Below, piece after piece: positions 18,446 through 29,505 of a stretch of 64,000 bases of DNA. This DNA comes from Cylindrotheca closterium (Eukaryota; Bacillariophyta; Bacillariophyceae; Bacillariales; Bacillariaceae), in NCBI GenBank assembly GCA_933822405.4, contig CAKOGP040001914.1, positions 186,001 to 250,000 on the forward strand, in the 5' to 3' direction. A model generated the notes under the pieces. It did no database searches, was not told the origin of the DNA, and saw nothing but the letters and a program-made list of their open reading frames with translations. A program made the translations under genes and the position numbers. Numbering within the stretch: the first letter of the stretch is position 1; each line of letters starts with the position of its first letter.

Positions 18446-21016
18446 CTATCGTATCGAAGTCACAATGTTCATCGCCTTTTTCAAGTCGTCTAGTTGCGTT
18501 TGAAGTTCTTCGTATCGCAATCGACTAGCCGGAGACTCCCACATACATGTTTCAAGAATGTCATCCGTCACACTGCCCAACTCTTGTAGCAAGACTTTGG
18601 GCAAGGTCCGAACCGTCTGCCAGCAAATTTGGGGCGTCCGATCCAAGACCCGTTGAGTGGCCACCTTTCCGTAACAGCTCAAGACCAGTTCCATTTGTTC
18701 GGCCATCCAATTTTGCTTTTGGTGTTTTTGAAAAACACGATCCAAGAGACTCGTAATGGCGTGGGTATCAAAGACCGCACCCTCTTGGTCCAATCGCAAT
18801 TGCAATTCCAAGTCATTTTTCAGATTATCATATCGTGCTTGATTCATAGCTTGCAATAACACTTCATCTTGAGTGTATGGATGGTGTTCCTCCACCTCCA
18901 AGTGTTCGTTCACTTGTTCGTGCGCCTTGATCAGCAATCGTTGGGATACCCTGAGACAAGTGGTTTCAATCAAGTTCTTTAGCAGAGGAAAGCGACTCTG
19001 TTCCAAGTTTTGGGCAATGATACTTTGCAAGGAATCTTCCAGTATTTGCTCCATCGTCTTTAGCATTTTGCGGCAAGGTGGCGCCCAATCTTCTTGAACA
19101 AATTCTGCCACAATGTGTTGAAACATGTCGACATTGACAAAGCAGGCCAAGTCGTCCGTTCGAAATTGCTGAATCTTGTCATGGAGCCAAGATGGATTGG
19201 TTCGAATCCTGTGCAATGGTAACTTGCGCATGGAATCAAAGATGCCTCCCGCCCGACCAATAAAGACTCGATTGCCGTCGCTCCAGACTTCGTCGGGTTC
19301 AAAATCCGGTTGTTCGGAAGCATAGCCAATTCCATCAAAGAGTATATCGGTATTATGATTGAGTGCGTCCATAAAGTCACAACAAGCATACCCTTGATTC
19401 AAGTCAATGTGTACCAATTCTCCCCGCACATCGTCAGTCGAACCATGCACCGACACCAACACAGAGGCTCCCTCCACTAGGCTCTTAATGGTCGCCAAGG
19501 ACCCCCCTTGAATTTCCTTGTAGAATTCCGCACACGCCACATGCAACTGCGCTGCCCCTTTGGGAGCCTTATCATTTGCCTCCGCCGCTGCCGCCGCCAA
19601 GTCTACTTTTCGAGTCCCCTTTCCAGACAATTCCATCTTTAGGTTTTCCACGACGGATTGGGTCAAGGAATGATAAAACTTCCGTTGTTCCGACCGGGTA
19701 TTGTACATGGTTCCCATGGCATCCATCTTTTGTTGGGTAGTATCTAATTGTTGTTTGACTTCTTGAATGATTTGTGGCAATGAATCTTGCATGACTTGCC
19801 ACAGCACAGTGGCCAATTTGGTACGGAGATTGGCAATCCCTAGTCTTGGTTCCGTCATGGCATTCCATGGCAATGTGCATTGAAAGTATTCCATTTCTTC
19901 CTTGAGACCATCTTCAATCGAAGTTCCATTATCCAAAAGTGCTTGGCCACGATTCTTGACCATGTAAAATCCGTGTCGAAATTGCGAGGACTCCAACAAG
20001 GCCAAGACCTCGGATTCGCTTCCAGGATCAATCAAGTCGGGCTTGGTCAAGACGGGAATCGTTCTAGATGTGCTGGAGTCAAATTCCAAGGCCCACTGCA
20101 ACACTTTGGAATTGTGAATGTTGGAGGGCGCCGCGACAATTGGCAACAAAATGGATCGTGGATTTTGGACATATTCCAACACCACTTGTTCGACTTGACT
20201 TAGTAAGGAAGAATCTTGCGTGTGTTGAAAGTGGACCAATCCAGGCAAATCGACCAAGGTCAGTTCTTCGGTACAGTTGGGAGACTCCATGGCCACACAA
20301 ATCGTATCGGGTGCCACCAGCGTTTCTCGATACTCGAGTATAAATTTTTGAGCCTCTTGAATCAATTTGGGCAATTCGGTTTCTAGATTGTCGGTGAGCA
20401 AGCGCGAACTCCAAATGGGTGGAGGTGCTTCGGCAGCAGCACTGTGATAACTATTGGCATCGTCATCTTTGGATAGATTCATTTCAATGACTTGTTTTTC
20501 AATCCTTGCCATCTTGTCTTTTTGTGGGGATTGCTGTACTTGGGTTTCAATGCTTCGTTTGCGACTGCGTGGCCCCGGTCGGTGCCATACAATTGTGACG
20601 GTAGCCTTGGGAGTCTGAGAGGTGGTTTTCTTCAATTGCACCAACACGGGACACTTGGTCGTCAAGGTCGAAGCGCTGGGCAATTCCAATCCAATTAGTG
20701 ACGACAAGACACTGGATTTCCCACTCGAGGTGTCGCCCAACACGCAAATCATGGGCAAGGAAACATAATTTGATAATCCTGCTGCCGTCCATTGATCAAT
20801 CCATTCTTTGGTATTTCGAGCAGTATATGAATATGAGCCTCGTTGGCTTTCATCATCATTGTTGTGAAACAACCAGGATGTCGATGCTGCCGTTGTTGTC
20901 AACAGTTCGTCGCTTTCTTTGGTTTCCTTGTTCAAATCGGCCGTAGAATCATCGTCTAGAACTGTAGCTGATGGTGATGCTGTCATCATGCCTCGTACAC
21001 TGCCCAATAGACTCAT
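18446..21016 (-). CDS. Dynamin-family large GTPase
   Basis: A single-exon protein of 856 residues from ATG 21016. The G domain shows the P-loop GDTSSGKS (residues 94-101), Thr120-Lys121-Cys122-Pro123 in the dynamin switch I, DLPG at 256-259 and TKPD at 324-327, in the order and spacing of dynamins. An unusual charged insert lies at about residues 144-200, between switch I and the DLPG motif (contains RSRKRSIETQ). The C-terminal half is helical, fitting a stalk and GTPase-effector region. I see no PH domain, Pro-rich tail or transmembrane helix, which resembles plant/protist dynamin-related or Mx-like forms. The expected role is GTP-driven membrane constriction or scission; the target membrane is unknown. 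It lies between the LRR gene and its pseudogene. Confidence 0.88.
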   Translation of the reverse strand: MSLLGSVRGMMTASPSATVLDDDSTADLNKETKESDELLTTTAASTSWLFHNNDDESQRGSYSYTARNTKEWIDQWTAAGLSNYVSLPMICVLGDTSSGKSSVLSSLIGLELPSASTLTTKCPVLVQLKKTTSQTPKATVTIVWHRPGPRSRKRSIETQVQQSPQKDKMARIEKQVIEMNLSKDDDANSYHSAAAEAPPPIWSSRLLTDNLETELPKLIQEAQKFILEYRETLVAPDTICVAMESPNCTEELTLVDLPGLVHFQHTQDSSLLSQVEQVVLEYVQNPRSILLPIVAAPSNIHNSKVLQWALEFDSSTSRTIPVLTKPDLIDPGSESEVLALLESSQFRHGFYMVKNRGQALLDNGTSIEDGLKEEMEYFQCTLPWNAMTEPRLGIANLRTKLATVLWQVMQDSLPQIIQEVKQQLDTTQQKMDAMGTMYNTRSEQRKFYHSLTQSVVENLKMELSGKGTRKVDLAAAAAEANDKAPKGAAQLHVACAEFYKEIQGGSLATIKSLVEGASVLVSVHGSTDDVRGELVHIDLNQGYACCDFMDALNHNTDILFDGIGYASEQPDFEPDEVWSDGNRVFIGRAGGIFDSMRKLPLHRIRTNPSWLHDKIQQFRTDDLACFVNVDMFQHIVAEFVQEDWAPPCRKMLKTMEQILEDSLQSIIAQNLEQSRFPLLKNLIETTCLRVSQRLLIKAHEQVNEHLEVEEHHPYTQDEVLLQAMNQARYDNLKNDLELQLRLDQEGAVFDTHAITSLLDRVFQKHQKQNWMAEQMELVLSCYGKVATQRVLDRTPQICWQTVRTLPKVLLQELGSVTDDILETCMWESPASRLRYEELQTQLDDLKKAMNIVTSIR

Positions 21017-21397
21017 GCTGACTGATGTGGACTATTGACGTTGCCTCTACTGATTGTTTTGGTCGTTGTCGTTGTTATAGATTTTGCGTTATTGGTTTTT
21101 ATAGTGATTTCCGTGGTGGGAGTTGGCAGATCCGAAATCGGAACAAAACGACCGGCATTCACGACTAATGGCAGTCCAGGACAAATTTAGTTAGAGTTGA
21201 CCGCGCGTTTCATTGGATCCACATGTCGCACAAGACACGATCCGTCAGCCTGCATGCGCAGAACAAAAAGTAAAGACTGGATGAAATATAATATAATGTA
21301 ATGTTGATGATGAGAGAGTGTTTTATTACTATACTTTGAAAGTCACACCCATGGGCTCGGAGTCGTCAATGTCTCGTCCAACGCATACAATAAAAGG
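21017..21397. other. Dynamin upstream region and 5' flank of the LRR pseudogene
   Basis: The first part is the dynamin promoter. From about 21325 to 21397 the sequence (ACTTTGAAAGTCACACCC and GTCGTCAATGTCTCGTC) matches the region directly upstream of the LRR start codon at 18200, on the opposite strand. The duplication therefore included the 5' UTR and promoter-proximal DNA. Confidence 0.6.
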
Positions 21398-22578
21398 ATG
21401 ATGGAGTCTGACAAGGACGATTCATTCTGCAGTAGGATCAGAAGACGTGGAGAGCCCATCCTTGCGTTTGGTATACCGGTCGAGGATGCATCATTGCCAA
21501 ACCCAAACAATCTCCCGTATTGTCACGCGCCAGGGCAGTCTTGAGACTATTCGTCAAACGTCTCTCTCCCTGCTTCTGTTTCTGCCGTGACGCGACATGC
21601 CTTTTCCCGGTGCACCAAGTTGGTATCTGTGGAGCTATCGGAAACAACTCACGTTCATCCATCCGCGTTTTCACAATGTCTCCATTTGCTCAATCTCAAA
21701 CTAACGACTGCAAGGGTCTCGTTTTTATCTGACGATAATTATTGCTTGGAGGAGAAACGGGCCGCTCAACGATCCGATGGGTTACTGATGGATTGCGAAC
21801 GGATGCAACAAGTCTATCTCGAGAGTGATTGGAATGATTGGAATGGAGGGGATCCAAATGGTTCGAGTATCGAACAAAACCAGAAGATGAGTGATATACT
21901 GGTACAAAAGCTGACGGGACAATCTTCCTTTTCATCGTCTCTGTTACTATTAGGTGCACCGCCCGTTCGACGACTTCATTGGGGACAGTGCCTTTCGATC
22001 GTGCTATCGTCTCGATACATGGTGCCTACCCCTCACATCGACCAATCCACGATTTCTCATCTTTGCGCTACTGATGCGGGTCTATTCTAGGACATGTGCT
22101 CTTTGCCAAGAATCCTTGGGGCATGCGGCCTTTCGAAACCCTCACGTCATGGACTATATACACAACGGCTGTTCGATTGTGTCGGTGGGGGTCCCTCAAT
22201 TGAAGTGGAATAATTGGAGTTTGACCATTTATCAACTACTGAAAGTAGTTCGTCCTGAGGAGTTGTCCAACCGTAGTCGGCATCTGGTGCGATTGCAGCG
22301 AAGACTGGCAATGTTGGAACACACATCGAGAGTTTTGCAATACTCAAGCATGCAGTGTGGAAAACCAAACTATTGGAAGGAGAGGACAAATAATTGTTTT
22401 GTCAACAATCATCGACTGTGGATGACAATACTTTTTCGCCATCTGCAAAACGGAAACGAATCGAAACGCATATTCAAACGAAAATGCAGATTCCAAGGAA
22501 CGACGAGTAGAAGCTTGTCGAACTATTTCCGGCGCGAACGTTGTAATCTCCCGAGTGCTACCGTTTCTCGAGAATTAG
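21398..22578 (+). pseudogene. Broken, rearranged inverted copy of the LRR_5 gene
   Basis: Begins with ATGATGGAGTCT as in the intact gene and ends with the equivalent of RVLPFLEN and a TAG at 22576-22578. Between these, similarity jumps among frames. SPSLRLVYRS and QGSLETI match the N-terminus in one frame. A fusion then skips most LRR units to RHAFSRCTKLVSVELSE. SDGLLMDCERMQQVYLES and KMSDILVQKL follow. Next a piece matching IGDSAFESCYRLDT, which belongs far upstream in the parent, appears out of order. The rest matches the C-terminal region with frameshifts (HVMDY, PQLKWNNWSLTIYQLLKV, NRSRHLVRLQRRL). Frameshifts, an in-frame TGA near 21585, a large deletion and a transposed block show that it cannot encode the parent protein. 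Confidence 0.85.
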
Positions 22579-22794
22579 ATGTCATCATAAAATAGACTTT
22601 TTGTGCATCAGAATACCATCAATTACATCATGAAGTGCAGTATACTATAGAGTACAGGATCTTATTGTCTTTTTGGTAAAGATCATGTTAGTCGAGTGAA
22701 GAGTACATATGTAGCGCCAATTTTCGAAAATGCCCCATGTATATTGCAGGATTCAAAAATTTCAGCATGCAACCGAACAAAGAAGCATTTGAAA

Positions 22795-25700
22795 ATGGAC
22801 AATCATAGCGTCGCGGCGGAAAGCTTCCAAACCCCAGTCCCACTTCCAAGATGGAATGCTTCCGAAAATGACAATGCCACCGCTGAAGAAGAAAATGAAA
22901 CGGACAAACCCTGGAATTGTTTTGGTGTCGTTCACGTGCGGATGCTTGCCGCACAGCATTTGCCTTGTCCTGTCGGTTCCACCGTTTCGGCTACTGTTTC
23001 GTTATTTCCCTGGCGAGGTAAAGTCCGTACCTCTCAGACTTCGGCATTTTCAATTTCTATGGAGCATGGCGTATGTGTAGCATGGGATCCAAACACAGAC
23101 AAGGGAGTCTGTTCGATGGTACACGCTTGGAACAGTGAGGATTCACCTGTTCCTGATGTTAAGATTGACCTGAACTTTAGTCCACTTGGCTTGGGTTTTT
23201 TCGAATTTAAAATGGCCTCACTGACATTGCCTTGTGAGGTTCTCTTAAAGTCGCCGAACAAATGGAAACGACAATGGTGTCAGGCCGAACAAGACGAAGC
23301 AGCCAAACGAGATGCCACGGGCCTGGGTCCAATTCTGATCCAGTTGGAAGCAATATTCATACCTGGGCCAGCGAATATCAATTCATATTTACCTGATCCA
23401 GATGAACCAGAAAACAGGATCGATTATGTCGATCAGGAGGATAATAGCGTCAGCGTCAGCAGAATGTCAGGCGAAGATGTAACGAGTGTCGAAAGCGACA
23501 TCAACGACACGAATGACGAAGGTATGATGGACCAAATGGAAGGCCAATCCACAGTTGATACAGAGGGGGGACACTTAGACAAAAAGGCTCAGCATACTGT
23601 GACACCTAATGCAGTTGATTCGAAACAATCATCACAAGAAGCAACAATTCATATTTCATCAATTAAGAATAAGACTTCAGACCATGAAGATGAGGGCCTT
23701 CCTGATATTGCACCAACAACCGATTCGGGTTTAGATCAAGATCAAGAAGTGCAAGAACAAACGGAATTACGGGCGGAAAGTCCACATCCGGATCAAGAGC
23801 CATCACCATCCAAAATTTCAACGAGGGAAGACGAATCTGCTGTCACGCCACAATCTCCAAAAGCGGACCACGCTTCGAGCGAAGCGCAACTGAACCTATC
23901 CGAAGTGACAACGGCAGCAGATTTACTCTCACAGCTAATGCAAGCGGACCAAGAACAAGCTGACCAAGAGCAGATTGATTCAAAAGCGCAAGCTCCAATC
24001 TCGGAGCTGACACCATCCAAACCAGTTGCCCTGGAGAAAGAATCATCCAACCTGGCAGTGTTCCCGAATCACGATGCGAGTCAAGAAGAAAACAATCGTT
24101 CACAAGATGTTACTATAATAGGTGTCATCTCAGATCAAGAACAAATTCAGAAAGAGCAAATGGATCTACCCGCGCATGCTCCAATCTCGGATCCGGAACG
24201 ACCCGAATTAGTTGTCATGGAGAACGAATCGAATCTGACAGTATCTACGAACCACAGGGCGACCCAAGGAGAGACAGATACTCCAAAAACTGGGACCGCA
24301 ACAGGTCCCATATCGGATCAAGAACAAATTCAGCAGGAGGCAATGAAACCATCCGAACCAGTTTCCAAAAAGAGCGACCCCGACTTGGCATTGTCTACCA
24401 ACGACAATTCGAGTCAAATATCAAAGCAAAAACTGTTGGAAACAGCCCCCGGAACACCCGTGCTGGATCGACAACGAGGTCACCGAGAGCAAATAGATTT
24501 GCTAAAACATACACCACCATTGGATCCGAAAACAGAACTTTTCAAGAAGAAAGACTCCAAACCACCTGTACCTGTGACTCCATCGAGCGCAGTTTCAGGT
24601 GGAAGAAAATTGCAAAGAGAAGAAACTGACCTGTCAGCGCTTACTGGAATCTCGAATACAGAACACAGAAGGCGAGTTTCCAAGAAAAAGGACTCCAAAC
24701 TACCAATGCTAGTGACTACGATGAAGTCTCCTCGAAAGATTCCAGGTTCAAGAAAAGTACAGGTTGACATGTCGGCAGTCGTAAAAGCAGGGGATGCTTG
24801 TGCTGGGAATTTAGTCACATCAAATCATGATGCTGCTTCTGTTTCTGTGATGTCAACCGCGAATAATACAATGTACAGTACCCAGCACAGTACGCACCTT
24901 CTTCGGACAATGAATTTTTGGATGCCTTCCAATTGTGCAGTATGTCAAAAACTTCTTGTTGGGAGGAAGTCAGGGTCCCAGTGTGAAGTGTGTAATATTG
25001 ATTGCTGCTTTGATTGTCGATTGAATGTGGATCTCCGCATTCCATGCGGGCCCTCTCATTCGAAACGCAAGAAGGGATCAATTGAGAGTATTCTCTCCTT
25101 TGTAGCACCTGATGAAACATTTGAACGAAACAGGAAGTCTCTGGTGGAAGAAACGATAGATGAGGGAACCGTTTTCAATGAAGAGGATCTTGATTTTTCG
25201 ACCGGGATAGGATACCTCAAGCTCTGCTTCCTACAAGCCGCTATCTTCAAGCAGCCTGTTCCATCCGATGAGCATCCAGAGAAAGTGTTTGCAGTGGGTG
25301 AAAAAGGACAGCTTTTCAATGGAGACTACTATGCACGTGTTTCGATATCAAATAGTACACGAAAAGGACGAACTCCGACTGTGCAGAAGAGTGGATTGCC
25401 TCAGTTTCGATCGACCCGGCTCTTCTTTGGCATTGAAGACTATGGTCGTGAATTTCGTCTGGATATTGTAGACTCTAACACAGACGCCATTGTCGGAAGT
25501 GCAATGTTGACTACGCAAGGGATTTTGCAAAGGCATAGAGATCTGGCGGTCCAACGGAATGGAGCTTCACTCTTCCAATTTGCAAAAGGGCCTATCAAGG
25601 CGGACGGGACTCTAGAAATGAAATTACAGCTTCGAAGTAACGCGAAGAATGGTATCTTTGGTTCGAAAGGTCGGGCGTCTGATAAGCCGTCTTGTAAGTA

Positions 25701-28136
25701 ATGATGTGGAGCGCATTTTCAGTTTTTGACCTTGGCTAACGATACTACAGGTATAGTCGGTTGGTTGGAGATTGAAGTTGGCATCGAAGAGTACACTGAA
25801 AAGCTCCTCAGTCCTAACTTTGAATGCCCGGAGCGGGTTCATCCGGCTTTCAGAATGTCGAATTTACAAGAACAATTGAAACGGGTCAAATATCTACTGG
25901 ACGATCTGAAGTCTGTCATTGATGGCATAAAGTATATTTTCAGCTGGAACGATCCGCTGATTACTGCCGCAGCTTTGTATACACATATTGTTGTGTGCCT
26001 TCGGTTCAATTCAGAGTATGGAGGAAGGTAAGAGTCTATTGCTTGAATCTTTGAGAAATAGAGGAAGAATCTGATGATGTTTGATCGTGCAGTCTTCCCT
26101 TTATTTTCATTATTTGCTTGATGCTCCACGCAAGAAACCGGCGCTTCTTTATCCCGACTGCTGGAGTCGAGGATATCAATATTAGAATAGTTGGCGATGA
26201 AATGGTAAGTATCTCAAAGCAGTTGCTTCCTATCATCGAATCCATAGCACGCACAATCTCATCATGTCACCCAGGATAATGAGAATAGCTCAAAAGACAC
26301 AACCAATCGGCCGCTCGGGTCAGTCACGGTTGATGTGACAAAAGGGGCCGACCTCTTGTCTAGAGATGGTATCCCAGGCAAGACATCATGTTACGTGGTC
26401 TGGGATCCGACGAGGTATGCGGGCAAACGGCTGAAAGCTGTCATGAAAAAGCTTGATAAGGCATCTCATTCTCCATTTGAGATAGGGCATACAGACACCC
26501 GCTACACAGCTCAGCCCACTTGGGAGCTTAGCGACAGTAAATGGAATAAACGACTGAAAGGACTTCTTCCTCCGGACGATGCTCTTGCGACTACAAATAA
26601 GACGGAAGGCTCCTTGGGGTTATCATTCCCAGTGCTTCAGCCGCTTGCAATCGATGTACGTACTGCGGGAGGTGATAATGGAGATTCGGAAATCAAATTG
26701 GCATCATGGGACGAATGCCCAGGTGCCGTCGTCTACCAAGTTTACTTTTCGGATGTGCTGTTTGGCCTTGGGGTCGAATATGAAATTGGAGAGGTCGTCA
26801 TTCCATTTTCAGAGCTGGTGAAAAGGCGCAGAATAAGCGGATGGTTTGATGTGACAAGTGGGGCACAAGACAACGTTGTCAGCGTGTCACCAAAAGGTAT
26901 AGATTCCAAATCTCAAGGCATGCAACCGAGAATTCATATTACTCTTTCTTGGCAACCACCAGGCGACGACAAGAAACTCCCAGAAGAAACATCGCAGCAG
27001 TTGTCAATTGCCATCCAAGAAGAATTGAGCCATTTCTCGCATTCAAAGAAGACGAACATAATTGACAGTTCTCTGGGAGCTATGAACACTGCATTAGGGT
27101 AAGAACTTCAAAGTACTCGACCTGTTGCTCGTGCTAGACTAACAATCCTTTTTACAGTCTCGGCGGGAATCTTCAGGACGTCCAAAACACTATAGTTTCA
27201 ACACTAGATCTTGTGGAATCAGTTGTCAATCTTTTCAACTTCACGGTGAGTTTCGCCAACTTGCTTTAATATATGTTGCGATTTGATCACTTTCCTTTTC
27301 TAAACATGCCATTTGCTATTCTGAAAGGATCCATTCAAATCGTCTCTTGTCTTTTGGGCAATTGTTGCGGTTTGTATTGTTTTCCTCATCATACCAACGA
27401 GGGTCATTGTCTTTATTGCCGGGTTGGTACGAAACTTTGGAGTCAAATTGCTTTGAATCAATTTACGCCTGATCTCAACAAAACCTCGTCATGTTGCATA
27501 CAGGTTCTCTTTTGGTTTACATTTGATCAACAATTTGGAATCACCAAAATGAAGATCTTCAAGAAAAAGGCAGCTAGAATTCCAAAACCAATCGAGAGCT
27601 TTGAGGTGAAGGAGGAGAACGGCCATGCTGGTAACGTATTTATCAATGCCTTACGGAGTCTTCCAACAAGAGAGGACTTGCGGAAAGCTATCTACTGGGA
27701 AAAGCTTCGAGTAACCAATACCTTGGCGGAGAGACGAGAATCAAAAAGGCGGGAAGCTCGACTGAGAAAGCTTTGGAAGTCTCAGTGGTTTTCGAATGTC
27801 AAGCTGAAAGAACAGTCTGACAAAGATCGAGAATTCCTTTGGATTCCAGCGTTTGCGGTTGTTCAAGGTCATTTGTTTCTATGGTGGGAACATGCACGGG
27901 ATTTTGACAGAGGCGAAGAGCCAGCTGGGAAAGTCTATTTGGGTGGCCATGCAGGTCTTACCGGTCCCTCCCCACTGGAGATGAGAGAGCTATCGTCTGA
28001 AGACTTGTCATGCTTCGTCGGTATATTCGGTCGTGGTCTGGAAGGTCAAGAACGGATATCAATTCTTACTGAAAGCAATCAACTGAAGAGTTCCCTTGAG
28101 GACGTTATTCTCCAATTGGAGGAAAAGAATGATTGA
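22795..28136 (+). CDS. Multi-C2, C1-type zinc-finger, multi-transmembrane protein (MCTP-like topology)
   Basis: Seven exons: 22795-25693, 25751-26027, 26093-26204, 26275-27098, 27158-27245, 27328-27426 and 27504-28136. Six introns of 57-82 bp keep one frame, giving 1,643 residues. In order I see an N-terminal C2-like domain (residues 40-185), a long Glu/Gln/Ser-rich disordered region with degenerate repeats (to about 690), and a C1-like zinc finger (about 702-752, H-x12-C-x2-C spacing). Then come a second C2 domain (to about 980), a hydrophobic hairpin (LITAAALYTHIVVCL and LPFIFIICLML), a third C2-like domain starting at LGSVTVDVTKGADLL, a second hairpin (SSLVFWAIVAVCIVFLII), and a Lys/Arg-rich C-terminus with a PH-like segment (REFLWIPAFAVVQGHLFLWW). 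This suggests a lipid- and calcium-responsive tether at the ER. The ATG at 22795 is the first credible start. Confidence 0.75.
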
Positions 28137-29505
28137 TCGTAGTTGCTTCAAGATCTTGGAATTGTCATCTTTTTTGTCACAAAAAGAATCTTGCAACTGT
28201 CCAATGGTGTTCTTTTTGAAATCGTTTTGAAAGTGTCCCACCAACTGTAGCCACATATTAGATCTCGGCATTGGATCGGAATAAGCAAGATTTGCCTAGC
28301 TGCGCTATATCTTCAAGTTTTCAATACATCGCACTGATACCATCTTCATCGCCCGGATCATGGCAGTATTTTGCATTTTTGTGGTGATGTCTGATTGATG
28401 TCGGAGCCCGCAATATGATCAAAGATGTGACAAACAGTGTCACGGAGATCTTCAAAATCGAATCTATTTTCAATTTGAAATTTAGCGCATGGATCATTCG
28501 CAAATTATGTATCCTCATTGTAATGTAGGTCCTGTTACACCTGGATGTGGCTGCGATGACGCCTTGGTTTCGGAAATTGTCGAGGACATGAAGAAGCGTC
28601 AGCAGAATCGGGGTGACCAAGGTCAGATTCAGCGTCAAGAAGCGATGATGGAGGAAATCGAATCTATCAATACGAAACTCGATGCGATCATGGATCGTCT
28701 TAAAATGGAGCGGGGCTAAGACGGTGTGTCCAAACCCTGCTTGTAGTAGAATTGGCGGAGGAACAAGTACAAGAAGGATCAGCATGCATGCTGCTGAAGA
28801 ATGCCGTAATGAAGTGTTCTGATAGCATTCCAATTGACACCTGTAGGAAGAAAATATGTAATATGTGTATTGATTAAATGCGGAAGTGAAAGGTACATCT
28901 AGTATTGAATGGTTCAGTTTTAAAAAGTGTCTGAATCTTCAGTGGTAAAGAGATGAGATAGCGATGAGTGATTTCGATTCAGATTATGGAATCAAATCAT
29001 CGTAAGATCTTTTTGTGAGCTCTGAAGTAGTACCAACATACGGGTCTGTGCGTTTTCCGTAAATCAAGCAAAACCATCAACCACATCATAAAATTAAAAA
29101 AAAAAGGCAAAATGATGAAGGTATGTACATCGTGGCTTCGACAAACAAACACTTTGGGAACCGTCCATTTGCACCATTACTAGGCCTTCGCCCTCATTCA
29201 GTGGGTAGAAAGTTTTCCATTCGGATGCTACAGTGACACAACTTGTTGTTTCTTGACAACGCAGACAATGCGTCGTTTTCAATGAGGATGGTTCCTGCTC
29301 TAAAGGGAGAGTGCGCCGGTCTTCTGTCCATTTGCACTCTGGGAGGTACAGGAACGACAATCATTTTGCATGTATGAAGAAAAGACTAACATTGCAATTG
29401 TGCTTTATTTTTCTTTGATAGCTATTTGATGTATTGATATAATTTACATGTAATCGTGATTTGAGCTCTTGCCGAAGCTAATTCCCAGCATGCTGCTGGA
29501 TAAGA
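28137..29505. other. 1.37-kb intergenic region, 3' ends of the C2/C1 and beta-propeller genes
   Basis: Apart from one small plus-strand frame at 28489-28719 (listed separately), I see no supported gene. A minus-strand frame at 29094-29360 has no ATG and is preceded directly by a stop. An A-run lies near 29091-29105. The region around 28840-29090 is AT-rich. Confidence 0.45.
28489..28719 (+). CDS. Possible small protein (76 aa) with amphipathic C-terminal helix
   Basis: ATG 28489 opens a 76-codon frame. The protein has a short Cys/Gly/Pro part (PGCGCDD), then a charged, helix-forming stretch (DALVSEIVEDMKKRQQNR and MMEEIESINTKLDAIMDRLK) with heptad-like spacing that could form a coiled coil. 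An in-frame TAG lies two codons before the ATG. A 3' splice-like site (ATGTAG then GTCC) lies within it, so it may instead be the last exon of a longer gene. No family is recognised. The antisense frame on the same DNA looks less protein-like. Confidence 0.3.
   Translation: MDHSQIMYPHCNVGPVTPGCGCDDALVSEIVEDMKKRQQNRGDQGQIQRQEAMMEEIESINTKLDAIMDRLKMERG

Noticed and set aside
22696..22794. Upstream extension of the C2/C1 protein
   Set aside because: It begins at GTG; the first ATG in frame is 22795 and the extra residues show no domain.
28321..28833. Minus-strand frame of 170 codons
   Set aside because: It is antisense to a more protein-like small frame, with scattered hydrophobic residues and no recognisable domain.
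29094..29360. Minus-strand frame of 88 codons
   Set aside because: It has no ATG start, is preceded directly by a stop, and shows no domain.
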